A stretch of DNA of 64,000 bases from contig DASPGM010000011.1 in the NCBI GenBank assembly GCA_035620615.1, forward strand, positions 62,001-126,000, written 5' to 3'. Each line of letters opens with the position of its first letter. The first letter of the stretch is position 1. The stretch comes from CSP1-1 sp035620615 (GTDB lineage Archaea; Thermoproteota; Nitrososphaeria; Nitrososphaerales; Nitrosopumilaceae). Below the pieces are notes generated by a model. That model was not told the DNA's origin. It searched no databases and saw nothing but the letters and a program-made list of their open reading frames with translations. This document shows positions 16,100-24,811 of this stretch, one piece after another. The translations under genes were made by a program, and so were the position numbers.

Positions 16100-16845
16100 G
16101 ATGTTTCTATTATTTCGGGTTTTTCTTTTCCAGAATCACGAATCTCCCTTATTTTATCAAGTGATTGTGTTGCTAACTTTGCTGCCTCTCGTGAAGTTTT
16201 TCCAATACCAATCCCACAATTAAGGAATATACCAAGTTCTTTTTTTATTTTATCAATAAAGTTTCTAGACATTTCTTTTGCATTTTCATTTGCAACTACC
16301 ATAAAATTATCACCTCCCATAAAGAATGCTAATGATTTTCCATCTATGAAAAATTCAGACATTAAAGAATAGAGTTTAAATATAATTGATGATATCTCGT
16401 ATGGAGATTTAGTTTTTCGTTTTGAAGATAAATTATCTACATCAAAGTGTATTATAGTAACTTTCTGCTCGGACAACCCATTAACAAATCCATAGATACT
16501 ATATTCTTTGTTTAAAATGACTTGGTGTTGTTTGCCCTCATAAGCTTTTAAATTTGCATCAAATGGAGTTTTAGCAAATCCTACTGACATTGTAAGGTTG
16601 ATTTCAAAGGATTCTTTGAGTATTTTTTGAATTGAAATATGATCATCAAGTGATAATCCATTTGTTACAACAAAAAGTTCGTCTGCTCTATTAAGAAAAA
16701 CTAAACAATTCCTTTCCGAAAATAATTTTTGAACTTGATGGAATAATGAAGCCTGTAACATTTGTAAAGAATGCTCTCTATCACTTCCCAAAGTTAGTGT
16801 CCAAGGACCATATCCATTGATTTTGATGATGGTAAGTTGAATCAA
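16090..16845 (-). CDS. arfA: GTP cyclohydrolase III (IIa)
   Basis: A 251-residue protein with the features of archaeal GTP cyclohydrolase III. The N-terminal half has NGYGPWTLTLGSDREHSLQMLQASLF and LNRADELFVVTNG. The second GGDEF/palm-like half has IIHFDVDNLSS and FFMGGDNFMVV, followed by CGIGIGKTSREAAKLAT. It hydrolyses GTP to the formylamino pyrimidine that starts archaeal riboflavin and deazaflavin routes. It lies 1 bp after ribH. Full length, with the palm-type acidic residues present. Confidence 0.9.
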   Translation of the reverse strand: MIQLTIIKINGYGPWTLTLGSDREHSLQMLQASLFHQVQKLFSERNCLVFLNRADELFVVTNGLSLDDHISIQKILKESFEINLTMSVGFAKTPFDANLKAYEGKQHQVILNKEYSIYGFVNGLSEQKVTIIHFDVDNLSSKRKTKSPYEISSIIFKLYSLMSEFFIDGKSLAFFMGGDNFMVVANENAKEMSRNFIDKIKKELGIFLNCGIGIGKTSREAAKLATQSLDKIREIRDSGKEKPEIIETSCF

Positions 16846-16846
16846 T

Positions 16847-17260
16847 TTATCTAATTCTTTGTAGTTCTTCAGAAATTTTTATTACTGCTTCCACTGCTCT
16901 CTCTGCAACTGGTCTTATTCGTGCGTAAGCTTGCCTTTCTTTTATACCTGGTCCTGTGATTCCTAAAGAAACTGGTTTTTTGTGTTTTAAGGAAAGTTTG
17001 GAAATACGTGTTACAGTTGCATTTGCTATGAGTTCATCATGTTTGGTCTGTCCTTTAATTACAGCCCCTAATGTTACTACACCATCAACTTCTTTTTTTT
17101 CAAGTAATGTATTAATGATTAAAGGCATATCAAATACCCCAGGAACTTTACAAGTAAATTTAACATTTAAGTTGAGAGATTTTGCTTTTTCTAAAGCTAC
17201 TTGTTGCATTCTAGAAGTTATTTTTTCATTAAATTCCGAAACTACTATGGCAATATTCAA
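16847..17260 (-). CDS. ribH: 6,7-dimethyl-8-ribityllumazine synthase
   Basis: A 137-residue lumazine synthase: IAIVVSEFNEKITSRM at the start, VPGVFDMPLIINTLLEK, and the active-site region GVVTLGAVIKGQTKHDELIANAT with its catalytic His, then PVSLGITGPGIKERQA. It condenses the ribitylaminopyrimidine with dihydroxybutanone phosphate. Short form, as common in archaea. It sits between ribB (2 bp) and arfA (1 bp). Confidence 0.93.
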   Translation of the reverse strand: MNIAIVVSEFNEKITSRMQQVALEKAKSLNLNVKFTCKVPGVFDMPLIINTLLEKKEVDGVVTLGAVIKGQTKHDELIANATVTRISKLSLKHKKPVSLGITGPGIKERQAYARIRPVAERAVEAVIKISEELQRIR

Positions 17261-17262
17261 AA

Positions 17263-17937
17263 TTAATGCACCTTGGCATATTCTAACAATTCTGTGCCAT
17301 CAACAAATGGAATAGCATTTTGTTTGGAATATTTTTTTGCTTTTTCAACTGACAGGGCAGAATATGTTTCTGCATCCATCATTTCACAAATAGCTGCTAC
17401 AGGATTTACTTTTGCAAGTTCAGTTAAATAAATTGACATTTCTGTATGCCCATGTCGGTTTAAGAGTAAGCCATCTGCAGCAATTAAAATGGGAACGTGA
17501 CCAGGTGTTTTAAATGATGAGATAAACTTGTTTTGTTGATTGTCTGCCTTATTGAGATTTGCCATTTCACGAATGGTAAGTGCCCTATCTCTATCAGTAA
17601 TACCGGTATAGGTTTGATAATGATTAACTGAAATTGAAAAAGTTGGATGATCCCCATATGGAGCTAATCCCATTATCATTTCCTTTGATTTTGAGCCAAA
17701 AAGTGTTGAACTGGATAAAATTTCATGCATATAATTAAGACCAATTTGTTTTCCAAGAGAATTATTTATTGCAATACATATCAAACCTCCCGCATGCTGT
17801 CGCATTCGTGCAATATGTTCTGGTGTAATAAACTCCGCTGCAACCACCATGTCGATTTCATTTTCTCTTCCACTAGAATCATGAAGTAATACAAATTCTC
17901 CTCGTTTTAAAGATAATAATGCGTCATCTAATGACAT
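17263..17937 (-). CDS. ribB: 3,4-dihydroxy-2-butanone 4-phosphate synthase
   Basis: A 224-residue RibB. Active-site motifs are LHDSSGRENEIDMVVAAEF, MRQHAGGLICIAI, SISVNHYQTYTGITDRDRALTI and TPGHVPILIA, then HTEMSIYLTELA. It makes the four-carbon unit from ribulose 5-phosphate. It is the stand-alone form, without the GTP cyclohydrolase II domain fused in many bacteria, which fits use of ArfA here. It is 77 bp downstream of ribE and 2 bp upstream of ribH. Confidence 0.93.
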   Translation of the reverse strand: MSLDDALLSLKRGEFVLLHDSSGRENEIDMVVAAEFITPEHIARMRQHAGGLICIAINNSLGKQIGLNYMHEILSSSTLFGSKSKEMIMGLAPYGDHPTFSISVNHYQTYTGITDRDRALTIREMANLNKADNQQNKFISSFKTPGHVPILIAADGLLLNRHGHTEMSIYLTELAKVNPVAAICEMMDAETYSALSVEKAKKYSKQNAIPFVDGTELLEYAKVH

Positions 17938-18014
17938 GATAAAAAGTGATTTACCCTAATAATATAGTTTACTAAAAAAATAGTAATTACCAACAAATTA
18001 GTAATAAAATAGGT

Positions 18015-18599
18015 TTATTTTAGAATATACTTGCCTAAAATATCAGTTTCAATATTAATCTTATCGCCAACTTTTTTTGATTGAAAATTAGTAATTTTAA
18101 TTGTATGTGGAATTAAACAGACCGAAGCATTATTTTTTTTGACATCAACTACAGTAAGACTAATGCCATCAATAGCAATGGAACCTTTCTTAACAATAAA
18201 TTTAATTAATTTTTTTGGAACTTGAAACCAAATTTTAACTTCTTTAGGTTTTTTTTCAATTTTTTTTATCACGCCAACACCATCTACATGACCTAATACA
18301 AAATGGCCTTCTAATCTATCACCAATTTTTAAGCTACGTTCAATATTCACTTTATCACCTGATACTAAACTTCCAAGATCAGTTTGTTTTATGGTTTCAT
18401 CAATCATTTCAAATTCACATTTATTTTTTGAAATCCTAGTTACCGAAAGACATACACCATTTAATGATACACTCTGTCCCACTCGTAGTCCTTTTACATT
18501 TTTTCCTAAATCTACGGTTATCTGAAAGGCACTCCGATTTTTAGTTTTATCGGTAATTTTTTCTACTTTACCTACTCCTTGTATTATACCTGTGAACAT
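18015..18599 (-). CDS. ribE: Riboflavin synthase alpha chain (bacterial type)
   Basis: A 194-residue protein of two lumazine-binding barrels: MFTGIIQGVGKVEKI, SVSLNGVCLSVT and GDKVNIERSLKIGDRLEGHFVLGHVDGVG in repeat one, GSIAIDGISLTVVDV and GDKINIETDILGKY in repeat two. It converts two lumazines to riboflavin and a pyrimidine. Most euryarchaea use a different, lumazine-synthase-like riboflavin synthase (RibC), so this bacterial-type enzyme is notable. It is the first gene of the operon, with a TATA-like element directly upstream. Confidence 0.93.
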   Translation of the reverse strand: MFTGIIQGVGKVEKITDKTKNRSAFQITVDLGKNVKGLRVGQSVSLNGVCLSVTRISKNKCEFEMIDETIKQTDLGSLVSGDKVNIERSLKIGDRLEGHFVLGHVDGVGVIKKIEKKPKEVKIWFQVPKKLIKFIVKKGSIAIDGISLTVVDVKKNNASVCLIPHTIKITNFQSKKVGDKINIETDILGKYILK

Positions 18600-18620
18600 A
18601 GACTAAATTATTTAATTCTG

Positions 18621-18630
18621 TATAAAAAGC
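18621..18630 (-). promoter_or_regulatory. TATA-like promoter of the riboflavin operon
   Basis: On the minus strand the sequence reads GCTTTTTATA, 22-31 bp before the ATG of ribE, the right distance for a leaderless archaeal transcript. The short leader leaves no room for an FMN riboswitch, and none is visible. The 78-bp gap also carries the promoter of the divergent proline dehydrogenase gene. Confidence 0.5.
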
Positions 18631-18677
18631 ATCAAATTGTTTTTAAGATTTTTACACTATAAGATTCAGTTGTAAGT

Positions 18678-19550
18678 ATGGCTTCGGGAATAAAATTTAT
18701 GGAAAAAATCCTTTTTGGAGTTGCTAAACAATGGATCGCTGGTGAAACAATAGATGATGCTTTAGAATCAGCTAAAGATGCCTATAATAAAGGGAGACAT
18801 GCTATTGTGAATAAATTAGGAGAGTATAATACTTCTAGACAAATAATTCTTAATACTGTAAATGAATATCAACTAATTTCTTCCTCATTTAGAAAATGGA
18901 AAGTGAGAGGAGCAATATCTGTCAAACCTACACAAGTGGGACTTTCAATAAGTAGAAAAGAGTGTTTAAGAAATTTTGAAAAAATAATCAAAAATGCTTC
19001 TTTATCCCATACATTTGTTTGGATCGATATGGAATCTTCAGATCATACAGATGAGACAATAGAAATTTACAATAATTTATTTGCAAGATATGAAAGATTA
19101 GGATTAGCAATTCAAGCAAATCTTAAAAGAACAAAAAATGACCTTATTGATTTACTTGAATATGGTGCAAAAATACGTTTGGTAAAAGGAGCCTATAAAG
19201 AAAATGCAAAGATTGCTTATAAATCAAAAGGCAAGACAGATGAAAATTATCTTGAATTAATGAAATTACTTTTTACATCTGGAAATGAATTTGGAATTGC
19301 TACTCATGATACAAATATGATTAATCATGCAATAAAATTATCCCAAAAATATGATCGTAAATTTGAATTTCAGATGTTAAAAGGTATACGTGATGAAATT
19401 AAACCAGAACTTGTGAAAAAAGGATTTGTGGTATATGACTATATTCCTTATGGTACCAATTGGCTCCCTTATTCTATTCGTAGAGTAAAAGAAAGAAAAC
19501 GAAATATCTTACTATTAGGTAGCTCTTTTATTCAATCGCACCGGGTTTGA
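18678..19550 (+). CDS. Proline dehydrogenase
   Basis: A 290-residue monofunctional PRODH (FAD TIM barrel) with VRGAISVKPTQVGLSI, FVWIDMESSDHTDETI, LAIQANLKRT, IRLVKGAYKE, FGIATHD and FEFQMLKGIRDE, ending with PYGTNWLPYSIRRVKER, all characteristic of the proline oxidation barrel. It oxidises proline to pyrroline-5-carboxylate and passes electrons to a quinone. It converges with the P5C dehydrogenase gene, overlapping by 19 bp, which supports the pathway. A TATA-like CACTATAAG lies about 20 bp upstream. Confidence 0.92.
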   Translation: MASGIKFMEKILFGVAKQWIAGETIDDALESAKDAYNKGRHAIVNKLGEYNTSRQIILNTVNEYQLISSSFRKWKVRGAISVKPTQVGLSISRKECLRNFEKIIKNASLSHTFVWIDMESSDHTDETIEIYNNLFARYERLGLAIQANLKRTKNDLIDLLEYGAKIRLVKGAYKENAKIAYKSKGKTDENYLELMKLLFTSGNEFGIATHDTNMINHAIKLSQKYDRKFEFQMLKGIRDEIKPELVKKGFVVYDYIPYGTNWLPYSIRRVKERKRNILLLGSSFIQSHRV

Positions 19551-21097
19551 GTCTGAGCTCGCATAAATTGTTGCAGATAGTTTTCACCGCCTGCTCCTTT
19601 TCCTGTGGTTCCTGAATGTTTCCATCCAACAAATGGCTGACTCCGTACTAAGGCTGCAGTAGTAGCACTTGCTGCCCTATTTGCATATACAGTACCTGCT
19701 TGAATTTTATTAAAAAAATCATCAACCTGTTTTTGGTCTTCACTAAATATTCCTGCTGTTAATCCATATTCTGATTGATTTGCCAGATTAATTGCCTCAT
19801 CAAAATTATCAAATTGATCAATGCATAGAAATGGCAAAAAAAGTTCATCCTTCATTAGTTTATGATCCCGTGGAAGTTTTTTAACAATTGTTGGAGTAAC
19901 ATAAAAGCCATTTTGAAGTTGAGGGTCATCTAAAATTTTTCCACCCACAAGAATTTCTCCATCTTTTTTAGCTAATTCTACTGCTGACTCGAATTTTTTC
20001 TTTGCATTTTCATTAATAACTGGACCCAAAAAAATATCTTTCTTCCAGGGAAGTCCGATTTTAAGAGATTTTGTTTTTTCTATTAGTTTCTCGATGAATT
20101 TATCTGCAATCTCTTTCTGTACATAAACTCTTGAGCATGCACTACATTTTTGTCCTCCATATCCAAATGCGGCTCTCACAACTCCTTCTGAAGCTTTTTC
20201 AAGATTCGCATGTTTAGTAACTATAGTTGGATTTTTTCCTCCCATTTCTGAAATAAATGGTTTTATTTCATTTTTGGTAAATGTTTTGTATCCTGATATT
20301 CCTACTTCCCTTGAACCAGTAAATGCAATTCCATCAACATCCTGACTTTCTATGAGAGTTTTTCCTACCACACTTCCTGGTCCAGTTACAAAATTAATTG
20401 CTCCTGCAGGTAATTTCTTATAAATTGCTTTTACAAATTCATAAGAGGAAAGTGGCGTATCACTTGCTGGCTTTAAAATTGCTGTATTTCCTGTAATTAA
20501 TGCACCAACCGTCATTCCAATTGCAATAGCTGATGGAAAGTTAAAAGGAGCAATAATACCCCATACACCATATGGTTTGAGAATAGTACAAGTTTTTTCT
20601 TTTGGGTTAGGATGTTCGGTTTCTTTTAAAAATCCCTCATTAATTTCTAATTGATATGCATAAAATCTCATAAAATCTATTGCCTCATCAACATCTCCCA
20701 TAGCTTCGATTCTTGTTTTTCCATTCTCAAAAGACATTATTGCTGATAAAAGAAATTTTTGTTTTGAAAACATGTCAGCACACTCTTTGAAAATCTTAGC
20801 TCTTATTTGATATGGGGTATTACTCCATTCAGAGAAAGCATGTTTTGCTGATTGAATTGCATTATTAGTATCATCAACAGTTGCTTTAGGAAACTTTGCA
20901 ACAATAATTGAAGTATCACATGGTGATTTTACTTCAAATTGTATTTTTGAAAAAATTTCTTTGCCGTTAATAATTATTGGATATTCTTTATTAAAATTAT
21001 TTTTTATTTTTTCCACTGATTTTTCAAATTCTTCATGAAATGCATCAGTAGTATTATTTGCTACTGCTTTTCCCCATGTAAATTCATTTTTAAACAT
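19532..21097 (-). CDS. 1-pyrroline-5-carboxylate dehydrogenase (aldehyde dehydrogenase family)
   Basis: A 521-residue aldehyde dehydrogenase. It has the cofactor region GIIAPFNFPSAIAIGM and ILKPASDTPLS, the glycine motif FTGSREVG, a general base Glu in ISEMGGKNP and the catalytic Cys in GYGGQKCSACSRVYV. The context KCSACSRVYV and the long N-terminal arm are typical of P5C dehydrogenases. It oxidises glutamate semialdehyde to glutamate. The tail-to-tail overlap with proline dehydrogenase shows the pair forms a proline catabolic module on opposite strands. Confidence 0.88.
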   Translation of the reverse strand: MFKNEFTWGKAVANNTTDAFHEEFEKSVEKIKNNFNKEYPIIINGKEIFSKIQFEVKSPCDTSIIVAKFPKATVDDTNNAIQSAKHAFSEWSNTPYQIRAKIFKECADMFSKQKFLLSAIMSFENGKTRIEAMGDVDEAIDFMRFYAYQLEINEGFLKETEHPNPKEKTCTILKPYGVWGIIAPFNFPSAIAIGMTVGALITGNTAILKPASDTPLSSYEFVKAIYKKLPAGAINFVTGPGSVVGKTLIESQDVDGIAFTGSREVGISGYKTFTKNEIKPFISEMGGKNPTIVTKHANLEKASEGVVRAAFGYGGQKCSACSRVYVQKEIADKFIEKLIEKTKSLKIGLPWKKDIFLGPVINENAKKKFESAVELAKKDGEILVGGKILDDPQLQNGFYVTPTIVKKLPRDHKLMKDELFLPFLCIDQFDNFDEAINLANQSEYGLTAGIFSEDQKQVDDFFNKIQAGTVYANRAASATTAALVRSQPFVGWKHSGTTGKGAGGENYLQQFMRAQTQTRCD

Positions 21098-21235
21098 AAT
21101 ACTACTACAAACATACCATATTTAAAATGAATAAAAAATTTGTTAATTAAAGAATAATACAATAAAAATGATAATAGATTTAACCTAATGATATATCATA
21201 ATATTTTTTTAAATCTAAATTCAAAGAATTGGAGA

Positions 21236-22096
21236 TTATTTTTTAATTTCTTGTAATGAAGAAATAACTTCAGAAATCATTCTTGATGCAAGGTGGGATG
21301 TTCTATCTTTAATGTCATAGCTAGGACAGACTTCCATAATATCCATTCCAATAATTCCTTGTTCTGCAATTTTTTTTAGAAGATATACTGCTTCCAAATT
21401 TTTTAGACCTAATGGTACAGGAACTGAAACTCCCGGAGCAAACGCAGGATCTATACAATCCATATCGAATGAAATGTAGACATTTTTGCCCAGTGTTTTT
21501 AAAATCGTTTTTGAGATTTCCATCATCCCCTTTTCTAAAATATCAAAAGGGGTAATTACATTAATTTTGTATTTTTTTAGATTATCTAGTTCTTCTGGTT
21601 CTGGGGTTCTAATTCCTATCTGAAGGCTAGTTTTTAGGTCAATATTAGGAAGGGTGTCATAAAAAACCGACCCATAATAATTCTGAGTCGAACTTACCAT
21701 ATCAGGATGAGCATCAAAATAAACCAAGGAGATTGGACCATTTATTTTTGAAATTGATTTTATAATATTTCTGGAAATTGAATGATCTCCCCCAATCACA
21801 ATTGGAATTTTGGATGTTGACATAATTTTCTGAAAAACCTCATCAATCTGATTTCTTTCGATGTTTCCATAATCTAATACTTTTTTGTGTCCAATTCCAT
21901 TATATGGAAGACCAAGAAATTTTTTTCCGTTCCTTGTATAAGAATCTCGTAAATTTGAAATCTCTCTAATGAAATGAGGAGCTTCAGATGCTCCTTTTCT
22001 TAGAGCATGCGATTGAGATTCATCAGGAATTCCAATGATCACAATTTCGGAGTTGTCAAAATCACTAGTATTAGCCCAAGCAATAGGTTTTTCCAT
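21236..22096 (-). CDS. speB: Agmatinase/arginase-family ureohydrolase
   Basis: A 286-residue ureohydrolase. The manganese ligands are visible: GGDHS (His), VYFDAHPDM (Asp, His, Asp) and YISFDMDCIDPAFAPG (two Asp). The length and the lack of arginase-specific loops favour agmatinase or a related guanidino hydrolase; formiminoglutamase or guanidine-type hydrolase remain possible. It is a single gene, separated by about 140 bp from P5C dehydrogenase and divergent from the hypothetical gene at 22173. Confidence 0.85.
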   Translation of the reverse strand: MEKPIAWANTSDFDNSEIVIIGIPDESQSHALRKGASEAPHFIREISNLRDSYTRNGKKFLGLPYNGIGHKKVLDYGNIERNQIDEVFQKIMSTSKIPIVIGGDHSISRNIIKSISKINGPISLVYFDAHPDMVSSTQNYYGSVFYDTLPNIDLKTSLQIGIRTPEPEELDNLKKYKINVITPFDILEKGMMEISKTILKTLGKNVYISFDMDCIDPAFAPGVSVPVPLGLKNLEAVYLLKKIAEQGIIGMDIMEVCPSYDIKDRTSHLASRMISEVISSLQEIKK

Positions 22097-22172
22097 AATT
22101 CTTTTAATTTTGCTCTATAGAAAATGTTTACTAAAATGCCTTAGGTTTTAATTACTATTTTACCACCCTATT

Positions 22173-22829
22173 ATGTTGAATAGCCATTATTTTGTAGAAA
22201 CAGCGGATTTTGAGAGTTTTGCTAGGTATGTTTGCGCGTTAAAAGAGAATCCATTAAGAGTTTATTCTCATGATTTAAATAAAAAAAGGGTCTTATCAAG
22301 CAGGAAAATTCTATCAAAATCTCTTTTTTCCATTTATACAGTTTTTCCAAGTACTGGAAGATATATTTCATATAATGTAAAAAATGGTAAAGAAGAATGT
22401 AGTATTGTAAATTCTACAAAATTATTTTCACAATATGCTCCCATTATTCATTTAAGTTCTATTCCTACAAAATTTATTATTAATCCAAAAAGAATTCAAG
22501 ATAAATTTATTCCGCTAAAGATTGAAGATTTAGGAAGTCTTGCAAGGTTAACATATGATCCAGAATTGCCAGATGAACCTGAATTAACACTTTTCAGTTT
22601 CTCACAAAAAACAAAATGGATAATTGGATACATAACATCAATTAATTTAGATAACACATTATATTTTTTTAATTATGTTACGCTCGATACAGAACCTACA
22701 AAACCATTTTTACAATATTCAAATAATGACGATAAGACCCCAATTTTTACTGATAAGTTTCAGCATGGTTTATCATATTTACCTGTTGTGAAATTAAAAG
22801 AAGCACATCCAATTTTTGGTTTAAAATAA
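22173..22829 (+). CDS. Hypothetical protein
   Basis: A 218-residue soluble protein with one Cys near the start, rich in Phe, Tyr, Ser and Lys. It appears beta-rich in the second half (LTLFSFSQKTKWIIGYITS, then LYFFNYVTLD). No signal peptide, catalytic motif or zinc site is visible. It converges with the Lrp-like gene (17 bp apart). Probably a lineage-specific protein; no function can be assigned. Confidence 0.55.
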   Translation: MLNSHYFVETADFESFARYVCALKENPLRVYSHDLNKKRVLSSRKILSKSLFSIYTVFPSTGRYISYNVKNGKEECSIVNSTKLFSQYAPIIHLSSIPTKFIINPKRIQDKFIPLKIEDLGSLARLTYDPELPDEPELTLFSFSQKTKWIIGYITSINLDNTLYFFNYVTLDTEPTKPFLQYSNNDDKTPIFTDKFQHGLSYLPVVKLKEAHPIFGLK

Positions 22830-22846
22830 AAAAATTATTTTTTTAT

Positions 22847-23239
22847 TTATTTGTTCTTTTCATCATAATCATCATCATCTTCAAAATCGTCTTCTTCTTC
22901 ATCATCTAAATCCTCTTCGTCGTTAATATCTGTAGGTACTTCTAAAGGTTTTTTTTCATCTGGGATTATATCTGGAATTAATTCTGCCAATTGTTTATTC
23001 ATTCCCATATCTCCTGCATCCATTAGGGTCATAGTGGACTTAATCTTAATTAGTTTTCTGATATTCTCTGAAATTACCTTGTTAATTTTTTCCTGATTTT
23101 CAGATTCTACTTTTACAATAATGTCGTAAACCCCTAGAGTTCCATGAATCTCTTTAATAGAGTCTATCTGTTTTAGTTCCTCGATAATGGATTTTTCAGA
23201 TCCAGTATCACAGTTGATTAAAACAAAGGCTCTTTCCAT
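22847..23239 (-). CDS. Stand-alone Lrp/AsnC ligand-binding (RAM) domain with acidic tail
   Basis: Residues 1-80 match the RAM/AsnC effector domain: RAFVLINCDTGSEKSIIEEL, IKEIHGTLGVYDIIVKVES and IRKLIKIKSTMTLM. There is no helix-turn-helix. The last 30 residues are nearly all Asp and Glu (DLDDEEEDDFEDDDDYDE). Such domains bind small ligands or pair with DNA-binding Lrp subunits; the acidic tail could mimic DNA or bind a basic partner. Start at ATG 23237-23239, one codon inside an upstream TTG. Confidence 0.8.
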   Translation of the reverse strand: MERAFVLINCDTGSEKSIIEELKQIDSIKEIHGTLGVYDIIVKVESENQEKINKVISENIRKLIKIKSTMTLMDAGDMGMNKQLAELIPDIIPDEKKPLEVPTDINDEEDLDDEEEDDFEDDDDYDEKNK

Positions 23240-23434
23240 CAAAGTTTAATCATATTTAATAAGAAAAAGATTTACTGTTTTTCAAAAAATTATCAATAAT
23301 CAATAGGCTCAATTAATTTATTGAATAAATTGTTATAAAGAATTTTGTAGTAAAAATTAGCAATATTTTAACCAAGAATAGGATTTTATTGGTAATGAGT
23401 GGTAATTATAACCATAGTTTATATCCCTAAAGTT

Positions 23435-24811
23435 ATGAGTTTTATTGTGAAAATTAAAACCGTAAACCCAGCTACAGAAGAAATTCTTGCTGAATATGAT
23501 TCCTTAACCGAAGAACAGGTAAATCATGAAGTTAATGATTCAAGAAAGATCTTTGATTCCATATGGAAAAAATTCGATATTTCTGAAAGGTCAAAGCTCT
23601 TACGAAATCTTGGACATATGTTACAGCAAAGAAAAAAGGAATATGCAACAATTATTACAAATGAAATGGGAAAGCCAATTACCGAATCGTTGGCAGAGGT
23701 TGAAAAATGTAGTTGGGTTTGTGAATATTATGCCGATAATGGGGAGAAATTTTTAGAACCGGAATTTATTCAGACAAATGCAAAAGACAGTTATGTTCGA
23801 TTTGATCCCTTGGGCGTAATAGGATGTATAATGCCATGGAATTTTCCATTCTGGCAGGTATTGAGGTTTTGTGTACCAGCAGTACTAGCAGGAAATACAG
23901 TTTTACTTAAACATTCAAGTGTTTGTCCATTATCAGGAAATACCATTCAGAAGGCATTTGAGGAAGCTGGATTTCCAAAAGGAGTATTTCGAAATTTAGT
24001 AGGAAATTATGTTGTAGGTGAATCACTTGCAAGAGCAAATGTTGATGCGGTTTCAATTACAGGTAGTACAAGAGCAGGAAAAAGAGTTGCAGAAATTGCT
24101 AGTCAACAATTACATAAATTTATTTTAGAACTTGGTGGAAGTGATCCATTTATTGTACTAAAAGATGCTGATATTGATAAAGCCGCAGAAGTTGGAGTAA
24201 AATCTAGATTTTTAAATAACGGTCAAAGCTGTATTGCTGCAAAAAGATTCATAGTTGAACAAGATGTAATTGAAGAATTTACAAAAAAATTCATCGAAAA
24301 TGTAGAAAAACAAGTTGTTGGTGATCCATTAGATCCTAAAACAACAATTGGACCTCTTGTACGAGATGATTCACGAGATACTATTGTAAATCAGATTGGG
24401 CAGTCAGCACTAAAAGGTGCCATAGTTTTGATAGGAGGAAACGTACCTCAGATGAAAGGATATTTCTTTAATCCCACCGTTCTAGGAAAAGTAACGCCTG
24501 ACATGTCAATATCAAGGGAAGAAGTATTTGGCCCTGTTGCTCCAATTATTGCGGCAAGAAATACAACAGAAGCCATAAAATTTGCAAATGATACAGAATT
24601 TGGATTGGGTTCTAGTATTTGGTCTGAAAAATTTGCAAAAGAGAATAATTTAGTTAAAGATATAGAAGCAGGAATGGTATTTGTTAATTCAATGGTAATT
24701 TCTGATCCACGAATTCCATTTGGAGGGATAAAAAATTCAGGAATTGGAAGAGAATTATCAGATTATGGTTTGAAAGAATTTGTAAATGTAAAATCTGTTA
24801 TAATGAATTAA
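23435..24811 (+). CDS. Aldehyde dehydrogenase, succinate-semialdehyde dehydrogenase-like
   Basis: About 458 residues from ATG 23435 (IKTVNPATEEILAEY follows); a GTG 12 codons upstream is less likely. Motifs are GVIGCIMPWNFPFWQVLRF, ITGSTRAGKRVAE, base Glu in LELGGSDP, catalytic Cys in NNGQSCIAAKRFIVE, and EEVFGPVAP. It resembles SSADH of the gabD type. In Thaumarchaeota an enzyme of this family may act in the reductive direction on succinyl-CoA in the 3-hydroxypropionate/4-hydroxybutyrate cycle; the sequence alone does not decide. It overlaps the converging CitE-like gene by 14 bp. Confidence 0.85.
   Translation: MSFIVKIKTVNPATEEILAEYDSLTEEQVNHEVNDSRKIFDSIWKKFDISERSKLLRNLGHMLQQRKKEYATIITNEMGKPITESLAEVEKCSWVCEYYADNGEKFLEPEFIQTNAKDSYVRFDPLGVIGCIMPWNFPFWQVLRFCVPAVLAGNTVLLKHSSVCPLSGNTIQKAFEEAGFPKGVFRNLVGNYVVGESLARANVDAVSITGSTRAGKRVAEIASQQLHKFILELGGSDPFIVLKDADIDKAAEVGVKSRFLNNGQSCIAAKRFIVEQDVIEEFTKKFIENVEKQVVGDPLDPKTTIGPLVRDDSRDTIVNQIGQSALKGAIVLIGGNVPQMKGYFFNPTVLGKVTPDMSISREEVFGPVAPIIAARNTTEAIKFANDTEFGLGSSIWSEKFAKENNLVKDIEAGMVFVNSMVISDPRIPFGGIKNSGIGRELSDYGLKEFVNVKSVIMN

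Noticed and set aside
18600..18677. FMN riboswitch before the riboflavin operon
   Set aside because: The TATA element is 22-31 bp from the ribE start, leaving no leader for an aptamer.
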